Counted from the first letter of the stretch, positions 29,935-42,814 are shown. The stretch: 64,000 nt of DNA from Hermatobates lingyangjiaoensis (GCA_026182355.1 JAPFBL010000569.1:124001-188000), one strand, 5' to 3'. Notes: generated from the letters alone by a model not told the origin. Made by a program: numbers and translations.

Positions 29935-31400
29935 ATTAAATTTTTATTTTTATCTTACTGGTTTTGGGAATTTGTCCGGCTTTTAGAGCAAACATAGTGT
30001 CTTTTATAGTTCTTTTTATGTACATCAATATTCTTAGCGTTTCGATCAATAGTAATATGAGGTATATTAAAATAAAAAGTGGTTTTATTTTCTACGGTGC
30101 AAGTCGTTACAAGTAATTTATAAAAACGATGAGTTCTTTCTGAGGAATCAAGCATGGTAGAACTAACTAGGACATCACTCATGGCGTTTCCTATACCGGT
30201 CATCGTGACACTAAATGGCAGAAATGCCAGGGATACTTGTTGGCTAAGAATAAGATAAAACTTTCTACTGTACATATTTCTTGTTAATATCAATGTATCT
30301 TTGTCTCTGCTCATGGAAAATATTTACAGTTAGGCAATTAGAATATACAAACATGCTGTTATTTATGACCACTATAGGATATTATTTATATTGCTTGCTG
30401 AAGATACATGTATAGAAAACGGACAACTAATAATAACTATTATGAAATATTAATAAAAATAGTAATCACTTATCAATATTTTATAAAAGAAAAAAAATAA
30501 ATGTGTAATCGTAAGAAATATTATAAAAAAAAGTATCAACTTATCATACTAATTTCATCTATTCTATATTGTAATCTGGTGTCACATTAATAAAGTTCAA
30601 CGCCTCTCTCTCTATAGAACGCAATTATAATCTTCAATAATAATTGTAACTCAACATCTCTCTAATCACAAAAATACAAGCATCGCCTGCAACGACTCAC
30701 ATGGTCTCTCAACGAACAGTAATACAAAAAGTGTTGCCAGATAGTAGAAACAGTGTTCCCAATCAAAGTCAGACTACATTATTATCTTCTTTATTAAAAA
30801 TATTTAACTTTAATTCTCAATTAATGGAAATCATCAATCTTTTTATTCGTTACTACGAAATTTACAAAAATCTTTCGTCTATAAATACATAATAAAAAAT
30901 TTAGTATATTCTAGAATATTAAAATTGAATCAAACGTTGGAATAATAATTTAATTTGTAAATTAATTGTTATGTAGGTCTTATTTAACTAGTTACGATAA
31001 TGATTTATTGATTGAGTTTGTTTATTGAGATAATTTTTTAAAATTACTACTGTTTTAGTAGTTGAAATGTTTGGAATATTGTATGATCACTGGTAACATT
31101 CGTGATTAATGTTTTATCTTAATCAGAAAAAGATATGAATTTGATTTTATGTCTTAGAGAAGTCGTTCTGATTCATAATGGTTTTATGATCGTAGAATTT
31201 ATTACTTTAACTATATTATATTGTAATCGCAAGGCACTTCATGGATAAATTACTGAGTCATCTTTATGTCACATAAGTTTGACTTAATACGACAAAAATG
31301 TTTAAAAAATATATATATATAACTGTATTTTCATATGGCAAAAATAAGAAATATTGCATGCAACATGGAAACATAAGCATATGGAACAATATGGAGCATG
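29935..31400. other. Upstream region with a short duplication
   Basis: 29565-29720 and 30440-30600 are two copies of the same AT-rich segment (TTTTATAAAAGAAAAAAA, ATAAATGTGT, TATCATACTAATTTCATCTA). No exon recognised. Confidence 0.5.
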
Positions 31401-31457
31401 CTGCAATAAAATAACAATCAATTATCAAACCACAATATGAAATGAGAAATCAAGACT

Positions 31458-31492
31458 ATGATCTTTCAACTGTAACAAGCGGTCTTCGTCAG
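31458..31492 (-). ncRNA. Hammerhead ribozyme, family A (long upstream)
   Basis: CUGACGA, GAAA and helix I GACU/AGUC intact; helix III AGAUCA loses its closing pair. Longest A upstream sequence follows, to about 31710, ending CTCTTAGAAGAGG. Confidence 0.65.
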
Positions 31493-31714
31493 AGTCAAAA
31501 ACCCAACTGAAATACTAGATGCAGAAAACATCTGGTGAGGGGTTGAGAAGAGTGGGAGGGAAGAGTGGTATTTTAAAAGGGTGAAAGCGCAGGAAAGGAC
31601 AAATGTCTAGAAAGGGATGTTTGGGAAACAAAGGAGTTCAGTAAGAAAGAGTAAAAAAACTATTCGCTAGCTGTCAACCCTCTTAGAAGAGGCTATTGCC
31701 CTCGTATACACCAA

Positions 31715-34260
31715 AATAATATATATAGTGAACGAATTCCAATAATTTAATTTTGTTGTATTAGTTAGAAAAGTTTCAAGAAGTGGTTGATAAAATTATC
31801 AATGTACGGTATCATGTTGTGGTTATAAGAAAAAAAGAAAATTTAAGAATGAATAAAGACAAAAATAAATACAAAAATCTTAGGTCAGAGCCAGAAGGAG
31901 AGCTTGTTTCCAAGCAGAAAATATTCATCATTCATCCACTCTAAAGCTCTCGAAGTTATATGAGGTATTGGGTTAGGGATTTTATTGAAAACTTGACCTA
32001 TGAAGCCACTATTAAAACTAAAGTAATTTGATTTGTAATGCTACTTCATGCACAGTAATGCTATCACATTGATAATGCTAAATAGGTATTGATTCATCTC
32101 CAACTTGAATTGAAGTGCTTTAATTTCTTTGTAAACGTCCTTTCCTTCACAACAAAAACTATCATATATTTCAAGATGCATTGAACACCAAGAGTACTTA
32201 ATTTACAATTATTCTCTTCTAAAATGCAAATTATAAATAATTTCATTACTATAACTTAAATAAATCCGATTATGCCCACAAAAAATACACTCCTTTTTAT
32301 AAACAAGCAGTTTAAAACAAAGGGTACAACCTATAGTTCGTTTCCAAAAATTGCTTCTCGGCTACTCCACAACAAGCATACAAATAATTAACACGGAATA
32401 ATAATACATCAAAATAAGAAATAAGCGTTCTTTTTACGCCACGCTTTTTTGCACATAGACGGTAAAAGTAATTAATCAAGTAACCAAATAACTTTTATAA
32501 AAGTTAATAGTTAATTTAGTTGAATATAAAAGCTAACTATATCAATTTCAAAGTTCACTATAACTATAAAAGTTAAAGTTCAAATATGGGTTTCTTGAGG
32601 ATTTTGGTTTAAAAATAAAAAAAAATTAGACCAAAATCCTCAAGAAAGTCATCATTGAACTTTAAAAATCACTGATCGAGAAGCTGTATCAATGTAAAAG
32701 TTAACTTCCAATCAGTTAAATATAGTTCATTAAATAAAAAGTTATCGATCAAATAAACTTTGGTTAAATAATTTCGTTGGAATTTCATTCCTACTGATTC
32801 ACATTCTGTAATAGAAAATTAAGCTTTAGTAAAAACGTATTCGTAAGTTAAACATTCAAATAATCAAGTCAAGTTAGGTTGTTTTAGGCAAAAGCTACAT
32901 GTATGGGTGTTTTGCAAGTGTAATTCAGGAATAACTAGAGAACGACAAAACTGAGGTATTTCTATTATTCAGGTCGGACAAGGATATGCCAGAAATCCAG
33001 ACTGGTTTATTGTAGAGGAACGTGACATGGATACTGCTATAATCTGCCTATTTAAATTGTAAATACGTATGTATATGAGATTTTTAATAGTTGAATACCT
33101 TAGATTAGGTCAGCATTTATACGAGTCTAGTGTCATAGGAAACACTAGTTTAATTTATTCAACATTCTCTCAAATGTATGTTAAAATTATTCCAAACCGA
33201 TACTTATACATATAAAAACAATGATATATAATGATAACTATGGATCAAATATATTAAAAAGATTTTTATGATAACTATAAATATCAATTATAAGCAAAGG
33301 AAATGAAGGTCCTAAGTTATATATTGTATATACCCTGGGAGCAGCTTCTAGTTTATGCCTGGTTGTTTAAATACCTATGCTTATTATTTGTAAAACACAT
33401 TCTTGAAAGTCGTTCCAACTTACATGTATAATTTGTCCACCTTTCTCGGACTAAATATAACACTTCACCAAATAATTTATGCTTGAATTCCATTATTCAC
33501 AAATATTACACAATAAACTAAACAAAACACATTGCAATTTTCTACATGTTTCTGTATTCTCTGGCCATCTTCAGTTAAATATAAGAGATTAGATTCAGCA
33601 ATATTTGTAACTACAAATAAACTAAGTATTTAAAATACTTTCATATGTAATCTACTGTCTTAATTGACTTGAACGTTTTTTTGTAAATAGGTTACACTAA
33701 AGCAGGTGTCTATGCACTTGTCCCTACCCTAACATGTTTGTTTTAATAATAAATTCTCTACACTCTTTCACTAGTTACACTACACACGCTATAGTGTATG
33801 TAGTTTTTAAAATTATCAAAAAGTCCATTCTTTGGATGTTTAAGCTTGGGTTTTCTTCTTTTATTTTCAGAGCTTCAATAATAATGCAACGCGCAGCAGG
33901 AGTCTACAAGATAACAACTAGAAGGAACATAGAGCAACTAAATCAGCTGTAAAAGATTGACTGATAACACAAACATTCCCACAGTCTGTAACTGATTCGT
34001 GAAATCTCTACTAGAAGTAGAAATAAAATTAGAAAAACTAAATATATATCAGCACTTTATAGTAAACATTAAATGAAATAAAAACCTATGTTTAAAACAG
34101 AGTAAGTAATTCAGAAAAGCTACTCATTTCATTAATTTTGTTTTAGGGCTAAAACTGACCCTGATTAATTGGAATATACTTTCACGAAGACCAATTTCTT
34201 TGGTTGAACGATCTTTCTTTCATTTATGAACTTCTTTGAGTGGTTTAGATGTTTACATGT
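31715..34260. other. Long AT-rich stretch
   Basis: A perfect inverted repeat of about 20 bp lies at 32590-32645 (TTTCTTGAGGATTTTGGT and its inverse around a poly(A)-like loop). At 34165-34250 there is a decayed A unit. No gene recognised. Confidence 0.45.
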
Positions 34261-34439
34261 AATTATACAGAAGTAAATATTAATCGGGTTACGGTCAAGT
34301 ACTCTATATTCAAATCAAATATTCAAATGCAAATGTTACGGTTTTTATTTAAAACCTTTTTCACCTGCAGAAGTAAGAAATTTGAATAGGGGAAACTATA
34401 ATTTCACATAATCATATAAATTTCATTTTTCAAAGGTTT

Positions 34440-34530
34440 TATATATATTGATAAAAGTATCGACTGGAAATGGAAACAAAATAAAAGTTTATCAGAACTC
34501 GGTCAGTCATTCAGGTTCAAATTAAATAAA
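34440..34530 (-). repeat. Family F tail remnant
   Basis: TA run, AAAGTATCGACTGG, TTATCAGAACTCGGTCAG. Ribozyme absent. Confidence 0.6.
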
Positions 34531-34664
34531 TTATACTAATTATAATAATACAAATGGTGCTATAATACTTATTATAAAACTTACTATATTACTTCTACTA
34601 ATAGTAGTAGCAGTGTTGTATTGCAAAGATTTGCTATATTACAATACTAACCGATAAAAAGATT

Positions 34665-34830
34665 TCACATAAACACGTGGAATAACAATCAATGATCAAA
34701 CCACAATAAGAAATGGGAAAACAAAACTAAGATCTTTCAACCGTAACAAGCGGTCTTCGTCACAGATAAAAACCCAACTGAACAGAAGTTCCCATTTCAT
34801 ACTGAGGTTTGATCATTTACAATACTAATG
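34665..34830 (-). repeat. Family A unit, ribozyme damaged
   Basis: Core GUGACGA (C3 to G). Helices II and III intact. Confidence 0.6.
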
Positions 34831-34921
34831 TAGTGCAATCAGTTATTATGAGGTATTTACTCATTGTAAGGAAAAAAGGTTATGAAATGGTCTCCACATA
34901 TAAAAATTTAATGGTATAAAC

Positions 34922-34954
34922 AACGCGTTTCGGACACGTAGTGTTCTTCCTCAG
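34922..34954 (-). ncRNA. Hammerhead ribozyme, family C
   Basis: CUGAGGA, A, GAACAC/GUGUCC with one mismatch, GAAA, ACGCGU, U17. Confidence 0.72.
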
Positions 34955-35177
34955 GCATTAACTAAAACATACAATGTTATCAGAGAGTTATCTGTAGTAC
35001 AAAGTAAATATAGTTCAAAATAAAAATAAAATAAAATAGTACAAAGTAAATATAGTTCAAAATAAAAATAAAATAAAAGAGTACTCTCATCCTTATTTTA
35101 TTTTATTTTTATTTTGTACTATATTTACTTTGTACTGTAGATAACTCTCTGATGACATTGTATTTTTTAGTTAATGC

Positions 35178-35210
35178 CTGAGGAAGAACACTATGTGTTC
35201 GAAAAGCGTT
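35178..35210 (+). ncRNA. Hammerhead ribozyme, family C
   Basis: CUGAGGA, A, perfect GAACAC/GUGUUC, GAAA, AAGCGU helix III (one change). Confidence 0.74.
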
Positions 35211-35269
35211 GTTTATACCATTAATTTTTTTTATGTGGAGACCATTTCATTAGCTTTTTACCCTACAAT

Positions 35270-36560
35270 ATATTACAATACTAAATAATATTATAATGTG
35301 CTTACAAGATGTACTAAATCTTTAGAAAAAAGTATGCTTAAGGACATACTGCAGTATACTACTTGTTCTATTGCTAATTCAATTGCAGTATTAGTAGATT
35401 TAGTTGAAATCTACTAATGCTAATCTACTACTTGCTTTCCTATTTGTTAGAGAACACTTTTACTCATATATTTAGGTTAGAGGCTTAATATGTAGTCAAT
35501 ATATAGGAGCTATTTAACTAAATTACATAGAATTAAACATAACATTTTATTTTCAAAAAATTCCACACGTAAACTACTCCGTGTTGAGGCCATTACCTAT
35601 AGCAAAACAAGCCTTGTTAATAAAAGTAAATTTCAAAATGAAAAAATTGCTAACAACCACAAATGACTCAATTAATTAGATTACGGTAGTAGTAGTAGTA
35701 GTATATTGGGAAGGTAATGATTCCCTGCTGAAGGTATATCTTGAAAGGTCAACCACAAGTGTAAAAGAGATTTCACATCCTAACCAATCAATACATTATT
35801 ACTGACACACTTTCATTTACGAAAGTAAATTTATTTTATTTTAATTTCATTGGCTGAAAAGTCACCAATTATTAGACTGTAAAACACTAACCAATCATAT
35901 TTAAACAGTGCAAAAGTGCCAATCAAACCGAGCATAAATAAATCTGATAGGGAAATTATTTTCACAAGGTATTCATCAACAAATTATAAAATTTTAGATT
36001 GTGTTTCTATTTTCAAAAACTCCAAGCAGCGGTTAATTAAATTCGTTTTCTATTTCATAATATTTACAATTTAAAATTACCCGTAATTCCTTTAACGTTT
36101 TTTATGAAGTGCAAACAAAGTGAGTGTAGTACGTACAATTATAGGAATTCTTTTTTCAAGGTTAGAAATTATACGATGATTGCTTCATGCTGTCCCTTCG
36201 TTTAACCAAAAATTCATAAGTTCATCAAAGCATACTATACGATATTTTAAACGAACTATCAAACAAAAAAAGTTTTTTGTGTGATTTAAAATACTAACCG
36301 ATAATTTAAACAGGGCAAAAGATCTAACAGCACATAAATTAATCTAGTAGTGAAATTATTTTTTTGAGTATTAAAACGCCGACACATACATGACAATGAA
36401 TACGATACGGAGGAAAATAAAAGAATTAATTCGGTATAATTATTCAAAATAGCTTTTTTTTCTAAAAAAAAAAAAACTGTTTTACCCTATTCAACAAATT
36501 TGTCCTTAGATAAGAATAAATATTTTCATCACCTAAAGTGAATTTAAACAAATTTCTCTA
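35270..36560. other. AT-rich stretch with no recognised feature
   Basis: (TAG)n at 35688-35703 and many A/T runs. Nothing else recognised. Confidence 0.4.
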
Positions 36561-36646
36561 TACAATTAAGTATAACAAGATTTCACAATAAAGACGTGAA
36601 ACAAAAATCAACGTCCTAACCACAATAAGAAATGAGGAAAATAACT

Positions 36647-36681
36647 AAGATTTTTCACTCGTAACAAGTGGTCTTCGTCAG
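36647..36681 (-). ncRNA. Hammerhead ribozyme, family A, compensated helix I
   Basis: CUGACGA, GAAA intact; helix II weakened. Helix I is AACU/AGUU where the family has GACU/AGUC: both partners changed and the pair is kept. Confidence 0.62.
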
Positions 36682-36927
36682 AGTTTATTCTCAACTGAGT
36701 TTACTCTGAGGAAAGAGTTGAGGTTAGTCAATGTTGAGATTAAAATTAATTATGAGTTTTAGTTGGATTGTTATCTCGTGAACTGCTTCAGTTTTTAATA
36801 TTCTACTCGACACCTAATAAACATTGTGATATATCTGCACTTTGAAAGATGAGATAACGATGCAAAACAGATACTAACTGTTTTGTTATTAATACAAAAA
36901 TAAGGAAAGTCTAACACATTCAATCTC

Positions 36928-36954
36928 AGGTTTTTTGGTTTCAACCTTCATCAG
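36928..36954 (-). ncRNA. Hammerhead-like motif, G12 to A
   Basis: CUGAUGA and helix II GGUU/AACC, but AAAA in place of GAAA. Confidence 0.4.
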
Positions 36955-37119
36955 GAGAAGAAGCGCGCATTTGGTAAGACTTCTGGAAACCGATAATGCA
37001 ACGATGACATGTTCAGTTATAAGTGGGGTGAGACAATTTTTTTTTATTTTCTTTTCTTATTGTTTCTAATATAATTTACGTACTACGTTTCTATATAATT
37101 ACGTATAATCTACGCTATA

Positions 37120-37432
37120 ATTTTTTTTTATTGTTTCAACCGATCCCCTAGCGGGTTATAACATCAGTGTTTGATCGGTGGTTCTACAGATTCTACATTG
37201 GGAGTCCTAAATTTTGCCTAACTGAAGTGAATTTCGATTAGGAATCTTTAACGAGTACCTGACATCATACAGACTTGGGACAGACGGCTTAAAGTCCTCT
37301 CTGAGGGACGACCTACTCAGATTTATTTACCTCCAGCGTGAATAAATTGATGGCCAGAGTGCGTATTGTATCCCGGACTACCATCTCTGAGGCGAGTACG
37401 TTAACCACTGAGCTAACATTACCCCTTTCTAA
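37120..37432 (-). repeat. tRNA-headed SINE, near full length
   Basis: Same organisation as 20345-20690, with head TTAGCTCAGTGGTTAACGTA on the minus strand and a T run at the left end. Confidence 0.68.
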
Positions 37433-37589
37433 CCGTTACATAACCCCTTAATACGTGTTATACGTGTTATTTACACGTATTGTAAATAATCAATGATACG
37501 ATACGCAAGGATATGACTTTGTTATTTTAAGAGATGAATGTTCGATGGTGATGGTTTTCAGCTTATGCTACTCAAATACTTTAGTCATC

Positions 37590-37670
37590 TTTTAACAGAA
37601 GCTATCCCTGTGAAGGGCTAACAGCCACCATTGCACAGGTCCTTTCCTTCTTGAAAGATGAGAAAAGCTT
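37590..37670 (+). repeat. Dispersed repeat, inverted relative to 38530-38610
   Basis: Shares (inverted) AGGAAAGGACCTGTG, AATGGTGGC and TTAGCCCTT with 38530-38610. Possibly a LINE 3' end; not identified. Confidence 0.45.
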
Positions 37671-37734
37671 TCAGGTTTACATATAAATTCAGTTAAAACA
37701 GTTCTTATACCTTTCTCAGGAAGAAAGAAATAAA

Positions 37735-37795
37735 ACCAAACCCCGTACTACCAGCCCAGATGTGAGTACGTTAACCACTGAGCTAATCTGGCAAA
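37735..37795 (-). repeat. SINE head fragment
   Basis: Only the tRNA-like head (TTAGCTCAGTGGTTAACGTA on the minus strand) is present; it abuts a family A foldback. Confidence 0.6.
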
Positions 37796-37810
37796 CCCAA
37801 CATAATAATA

Positions 37811-38030
37811 AGTGATCAAACAACAATACGAAAATGGGAAAACAAGACTAAGATCTTTCAACCGTAACAAGCGGTCTTCGTCAGAGTCAAAAACCCACGG
37901 TTGAAAGTTACGGTTGAAAAACCCACCCACTTGTTAGGTTGAAAGATCTTAGTCTTGTTTTCCCATTTTCTTATTGTGGTTTGATCATTGATTGTTATTT
38001 CACGTGTTTATGTGAAATCTTTTTATATAA
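37811..38030. mobile_element. Foldback ribozyme element, family A
   Basis: Left arm complete; right arm lacks CUGACGA and helix II, starting near GAAAGATCTT. Confidence 0.72.
37850..37884 (-). ncRNA. Hammerhead ribozyme, family A
   Basis: CUGACGA, GACCG/CGGUU, GAAA, AGAUCU, U17, helix I GACU/AGUC. Family consensus. Confidence 0.82.
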
Positions 38031-38059
38031 TAATAAGTACATTATTATTTAAGTAATAA

Positions 38060-38262
38060 AAAAAACAGGTTAGGTTGCAATGGCACAATGGCACACATAG
38101 ACCAAAGATTCAACTATAATATAACACATTTAACCACCTAAGGACGAGATGTCTTTAAATTTATTTACCTCCCACGTGAATAAATCGAGAGCCAGAGTGC
38201 GTATTGAACCACGAACCTACTAGTTCAGTGCCAAGCACTTTGCCAATGAACTAACCTGGCCT
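38060..38262 (-). repeat. SINE, internally deleted
   Basis: Tail at the left (GGTTAGGTTGCAATGGC) and tRNA-like head at the right; the middle is shortened. Confidence 0.6.
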
Positions 38263-38529
38263 CTAATAAAATCATAATTGTGAAAAAAGAAAAAAATGGA
38301 AAAAGAAAGATTTGAAATAGGGTTAAAAGAAATTATGAAGAAAACTCTGAGGAAAATATTGAGTTATATTAAAATATTATCAAGAATGATAAATAAATAG
38401 ATTAGATAATAAACAACATATAAGGGGAGTGTTTGAAATGAAATGTATTTGGAGTAAATATTTGGAACGTTGTTGATATGGTTGGTTTGTGAAGGCTGTG
38501 TTAAAGGGAGACAAGAGAGGGAGACCTTG

Positions 38530-38610
38530 AAATGGCGCAGGTGGAGAAGGAAAGGACCTGTGTGACTAATCAACAAGACAATGGTGGCCCTTAGCCCTTG
38601 ACAGGGACAG
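38530..38610 (-). repeat. Dispersed repeat, partner of 37590-37670
   Basis: Contains GAAGGAAAGGACCTGTGTGA and TGGCCCTTAGCCCTTGACAG. Confidence 0.45.
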
Positions 38611-38719
38611 CTTCCGTCATCCTTTCCTCCACGCACCTCCCAAACAAAAAAAAAAAGAAAATATCCTTCCCGAACTTGAACAACACAAAACTTCTTTACC
38701 TTAGAGATTTCGCTCACAA

Positions 38720-39480
<761 letters not shown>

Positions 39481-39507
39481 TGGTCAAAAAACTCAACCCT
39501 TTCTTCC

Positions 39508-39538
39508 AACGTTTCGAAAATTATATTTTCATTATCAA
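39508..39538 (-). ncRNA. Hammerhead-like motif, U3-A8 variant
   Basis: UUGAUAA: both members of the essential C3-G8 pair are changed to U and A. Helix II GAAAAU/AUUUUC, GAAA, ACGU. Confidence 0.5.
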
Positions 39539-39638
39539 GGCTACAAGAAAATACGTAATCTATTATTAGTAACTACAAAACATCGGATTCAAATAATAAT
39601 ATATTGACTAATAATAGATTATGTATTTTCTTATAGCC

Positions 39639-39670
39639 TTGATAATGAAAATATCAATTTTCGAAACGTT
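39639..39670 (+). ncRNA. Hammerhead-like motif, U3-A8 variant
   Basis: Mirror of 39508-39538 with the same double change. Confidence 0.5.
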
Positions 39671-39844
39671 GGAAGAAAAGAGTTGAGTTTTTGACCAGAA
39701 ACCCTCAAAGAGTCCAGCAACATTAGTTATATAGTGTATTAAACTTTTACTGGTCCATAATAGAAGATGAACGTATTATATTAACGATTAATAGAATAGG
39801 GTACATTATATTTTTTGATCAAGCCAGATGGAAAAAAAAAGACT

Positions 39845-39879
39845 AAGATCTTTCAACCGTAACAAGCGATCTTCGTCAG
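39845..39879 (-). ncRNA. Hammerhead ribozyme, family A
   Basis: CUGACGA, helix II GAUCG/CGGUU with one changed pair, GAAA, AGAUCU. A plus-strand tail (39895-39950) without core follows. Confidence 0.75.
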
Positions 39880-40243
39880 AGTCACAAAGGCCCTTGTAGT
39901 TTGATCATTGATTGTTATTTGACGTGTTTATTGTGAAATCTTGTTGTTACGAGTACATTTAATATTCATGATAATTAAATTTCGTTTTATAAAATAAAAC
40001 AAAAAATAATTCATTTGTCTTTATTCATTTGCCTGATTCATTATTCATGTTTTATTTATAATAATTTTATTTTTTTATACAAATCACAATAGAATTCCTT
40101 TTAACAATTACTAGTCAAATTGTTTTTATAAGTTTCATTAATATAATTCACATCATTTAAATTTTCTTCTAATGTGCAATTTCATTTCGAATCGTATTTC
40201 AGTTAATAATTAATTCATTACAATTCGTATAACTTGATTACGT

Positions 40244-40312
40244 TAGGTTAGTTGCAGTAGCAGCCCCACAAGGGAACACATATAGGCCGAACTTTGGCGC
40301 TTTGTGACTCCA
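40244..40312 (-). repeat. SINE tail fragment
   Basis: AGGTTAGTTGCAGTAGCAGC and CAAGGGAACACATATAGGCC, inverse of the family tail. Confidence 0.6.
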
Positions 40313-40569
40313 CTATAGTTTAATTGACTAATTGGACTATCAATGCTTGAAAATATATTAGATTATCAATATAATATTTATTAATACAAAGGTCTTCTGT
40401 TTTTGTGTCGATATTTTTTTTTAACAAACTACAGTTTAAAACACTAGATAAATCAAAAAGAAGTTCTAAAAAAAACACACGTAAAAAAGGTTTGATACTA
40501 CATTTGACGCTACATTTTTTTATAATTTTCAGTGGTCTAATTTTTTTTTAAACTAAACTGCAGGAACTT

Positions 40570-41310
40570 TTTCACTATTTTAATTATATCCAAAACTTAC
40601 TCCCAGTATGCTTTTCTGGTATTAACTTGGATGGACAGGTTCTTCCGAACAGAGAAGCTACATGTAGTCTGTATGCGAACTTTGCTGAAGAAAATACTAT
40701 TCCTGTCTGACTTCGACTGTAAATGTTCCAGTAATTTGTTCCCACAAATAAAACGAAGATCAGCTTGTTGTCACGTGTTGAAAATGCATTCAAAACACCA
40801 TGGGAGACTTCAGAGAAAGGCACGCGTTGTGTTGTAGTAGGCACCTGGCTATTGCGTTATAAACGGAAATGAGTAAGCCGGCTGCTTGGTGAAGCAATGA
40901 TGCCGGCCTTCTTTTAAAACAGATCGTAGTTTTATTCTCGTCTTTGTGTTCGACTAAATGTTCTAGTCTAATAGCAGTAACAGAAGGTGATGAGAAGGAG
41001 GCGATTGCAAGGAGGAGGGATCCTGACGAGTGTGACAATGCCATACTACCTTCCCAAGGTAGGTAGTCATTCTGAAGGTAGTCACCATAGCCAGTACAAT
41101 GGCATGGTTACCTGCGAAATCACCAGTACAAAGTAGAAGTCATTGAACCACCTACCATCTCTCTCTATGCTACTGGAGAGGATATTATAACACATCAGCT
41201 GCCAGCTTGTGAAGGGCTAGAAATCCTACAACGGAAACACAGGAGAGGAGCTAGAAAAACTTTACTGATTTACTAAATGGCTGATAAGTCAATAGCAAGC
41301 GTTGAATAAC
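40570..41310. other. Balanced-composition block, not identified
   Basis: About 45% GC, unlike its surroundings. Contains CTACCTTCCCAAGGTAGGTAG (near-palindrome at 41044-41065), repeated AGTACAATGGCATGG/ACAATGCCATAC pieces. No convincing frame or splice sites. Could be a unique region, an untranslated exon or an unknown repeat. Confidence 0.35.
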
Positions 41311-41428
41311 AAAAAGGCAATCATCATCATCATCATCAACAACAACAACAACATCATAATCATCACACAACAGTAACAACAGCACACAATATATGATCAA
41401 ACCACAATATGAACGGGAAATCAACACT

Positions 41429-41463
41429 AAGATCTTTTAACCGTAACAAGCGGCCTTCGTCAG
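41429..41463 (-). ncRNA. Hammerhead-like motif, family A, G12 to A
   Basis: CUGACGA and AGAUCU intact, but G12 is A, so likely inactive. Confidence 0.5.
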
Positions 41464-41571
41464 AGTCAAAAATTCAACTTTTTTATCGATGTATATAAAT
41501 ATATCTATATATATAATTAAAGTTACAGCTAGAGAACACAATAAAAAGGACGAACACTCACGAATCTCGAT

Positions 41572-41596
41572 AATTTCGGCGTCTTGCCGTCTTCAG
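41572..41596 (-). ncRNA. Hammerhead ribozyme, family E-like
   Basis: CUGAAGA, C, helix II GGC/GCC with AAGAC loop, GAAA. Helix III is a single A-U pair. Helix I CUC/GAG does not match well after UUAUC. Confidence 0.6.
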
Positions 41597-41797
41597 GAGA
41601 GTAGAAAGAAAGAAAATAAAAGGAGAAAGAATGAAGGAACGGGGACGTAAATGCGTCCACTGGCCGATGCCCGGCCATATATATATATATATATATATAT
41701 AGTTCTTTTTCGTTGGAAATACGATCCAAAACGGACAAATATAGTTCAATATAGACAAAGAAACATAGAGAAATCAAAAGAACACACTTAGAGTCTC

Positions 41798-41823
41798 TAA
41801 TTTTCGGTTTGAACCGTCTTCAG
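41798..41823 (-). ncRNA. Hammerhead ribozyme, family E
   Basis: CUGAAGA, C, helix II GGUU/AACC with CA loop, GAAA, AAUU, A17. Helix I UCUC/GAGA. Confidence 0.74.
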
Positions 41824-42096
41824 GAGAGATAAGAGAGGAAAACTATATATATAGTATATATAGTTCAATGTACATAAAGAATCATAAAGAAATTAAATTT
41901 TTTTTTAACATAAAGGGATCTTTTTTCATGACTCCACCGAAGGTAGTGTAAGTTTTCAATAAAAATATGTTTGAATCCAAAAAAAAAACCATATTGGTAC
42001 TTAGCAATTTTGCTTTAATATGGTTAAATATAGAAAACGTTTGCTGAACCGTATATGTTATCTGAACCATATCGTCTAAACAAACTTTTGGATACA

Positions 42097-42175
42097 CTTA
42101 CACACACACACACACATACACACACACGCACACACACATACACAAGCACACACACGCACACACACAGCCACGCAA

Positions 42176-42206
<31 letters not shown>
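42097..42206. repeat. (CA)n microsatellite
   Basis: About 110 bp of imperfect CA repeat. The flanks contain GAACCGTATATG and CATACGGTTC in inverse order, so the repeat sits inside a short inverted repeat. Confidence 0.8.
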
Positions 42207-42208
<2 letters not shown>

Positions 42209-42279
42209 TTCACGCATACGGTTCAGATTATATGGGCTAATAGTATCCTAAATTTAAATCTTAAATCAATGGCGGAATC

Positions 42280-42680
42280 TAGTGATTAAATTTGTTCCAT
42301 AAATTACAAGAGTATGGTCTATGAATCATGCCAGAGAGGTGTGAGGTGAAGGAGTGGATGTGAGGAGAGCGTGGGTCGGGCGATTGAGGAGCTAATCCAG
42401 GCCATGATGGGGTGAGGTGAATGGGCGTGAGACCTGTCACCTGCTCACACAACGAGAATCGCTTCCTTATCTGTTATATCAGTAGGCTTGCTCAACTAGA
42501 CAAAAACCCTTGCCATTGCCTACATGACAATTATCTTCCTCCCACCCACAATCTGCATAATCCCAGCGATAAAATATATATGCCAAGGCTTCCACAACAA
42601 CAACAACTGATAACTTACTTTTGCTTTCCCTCTAGTGTTTTGCATTATGCAAATTCTTCTTAAATCCGATGTATTATTAA
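42280..42680. other. Unrecognised, moderately GC-rich sequence
   Basis: No convincing frame with splice signals. Confidence 0.35.
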
Positions 42681-42814
42681 TATTACTGATCATTGTTTCA
42701 AACAGTTTAACAATGAATTGACATCATTGAGAGATGTGCCACCTACAAGCACAACTACTACATTTTTATTTGCACCTACACCCAGCTTCGCTAATGTGGA
42801 AGTAATAATTATAT

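Larger units (their letters stand above)
34890..35265. mobile_element. Foldback ribozyme element, family C
   Basis: Both arms carry full cores. The centre includes an internal duplication of TAGTACAAAGTAAATATAGT with AAAATAAAAATAAAATAAAA. The outer tail is ATTAAATTTTTATATGTGGA. Confidence 0.78.
39490..39705. mobile_element. Foldback element with UUGAUAA ribozyme cores
   Basis: Arms 39490-39575 and 39605-39695. Related to F and D (GAAACGUUGGAAG). Confidence 0.7.

Noticed and set aside
38364..38717. 117-codon frame as a gene
   Set aside because: Overlaps a dispersed repeat also found inverted at 37590-37670, with no protein-family pattern.
40584..41044. Two overlapping minus frames as exons
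   Set aside because: Composition is suggestive, but I found no consistent splice sites or family motif, so it is listed as an unidentified block.
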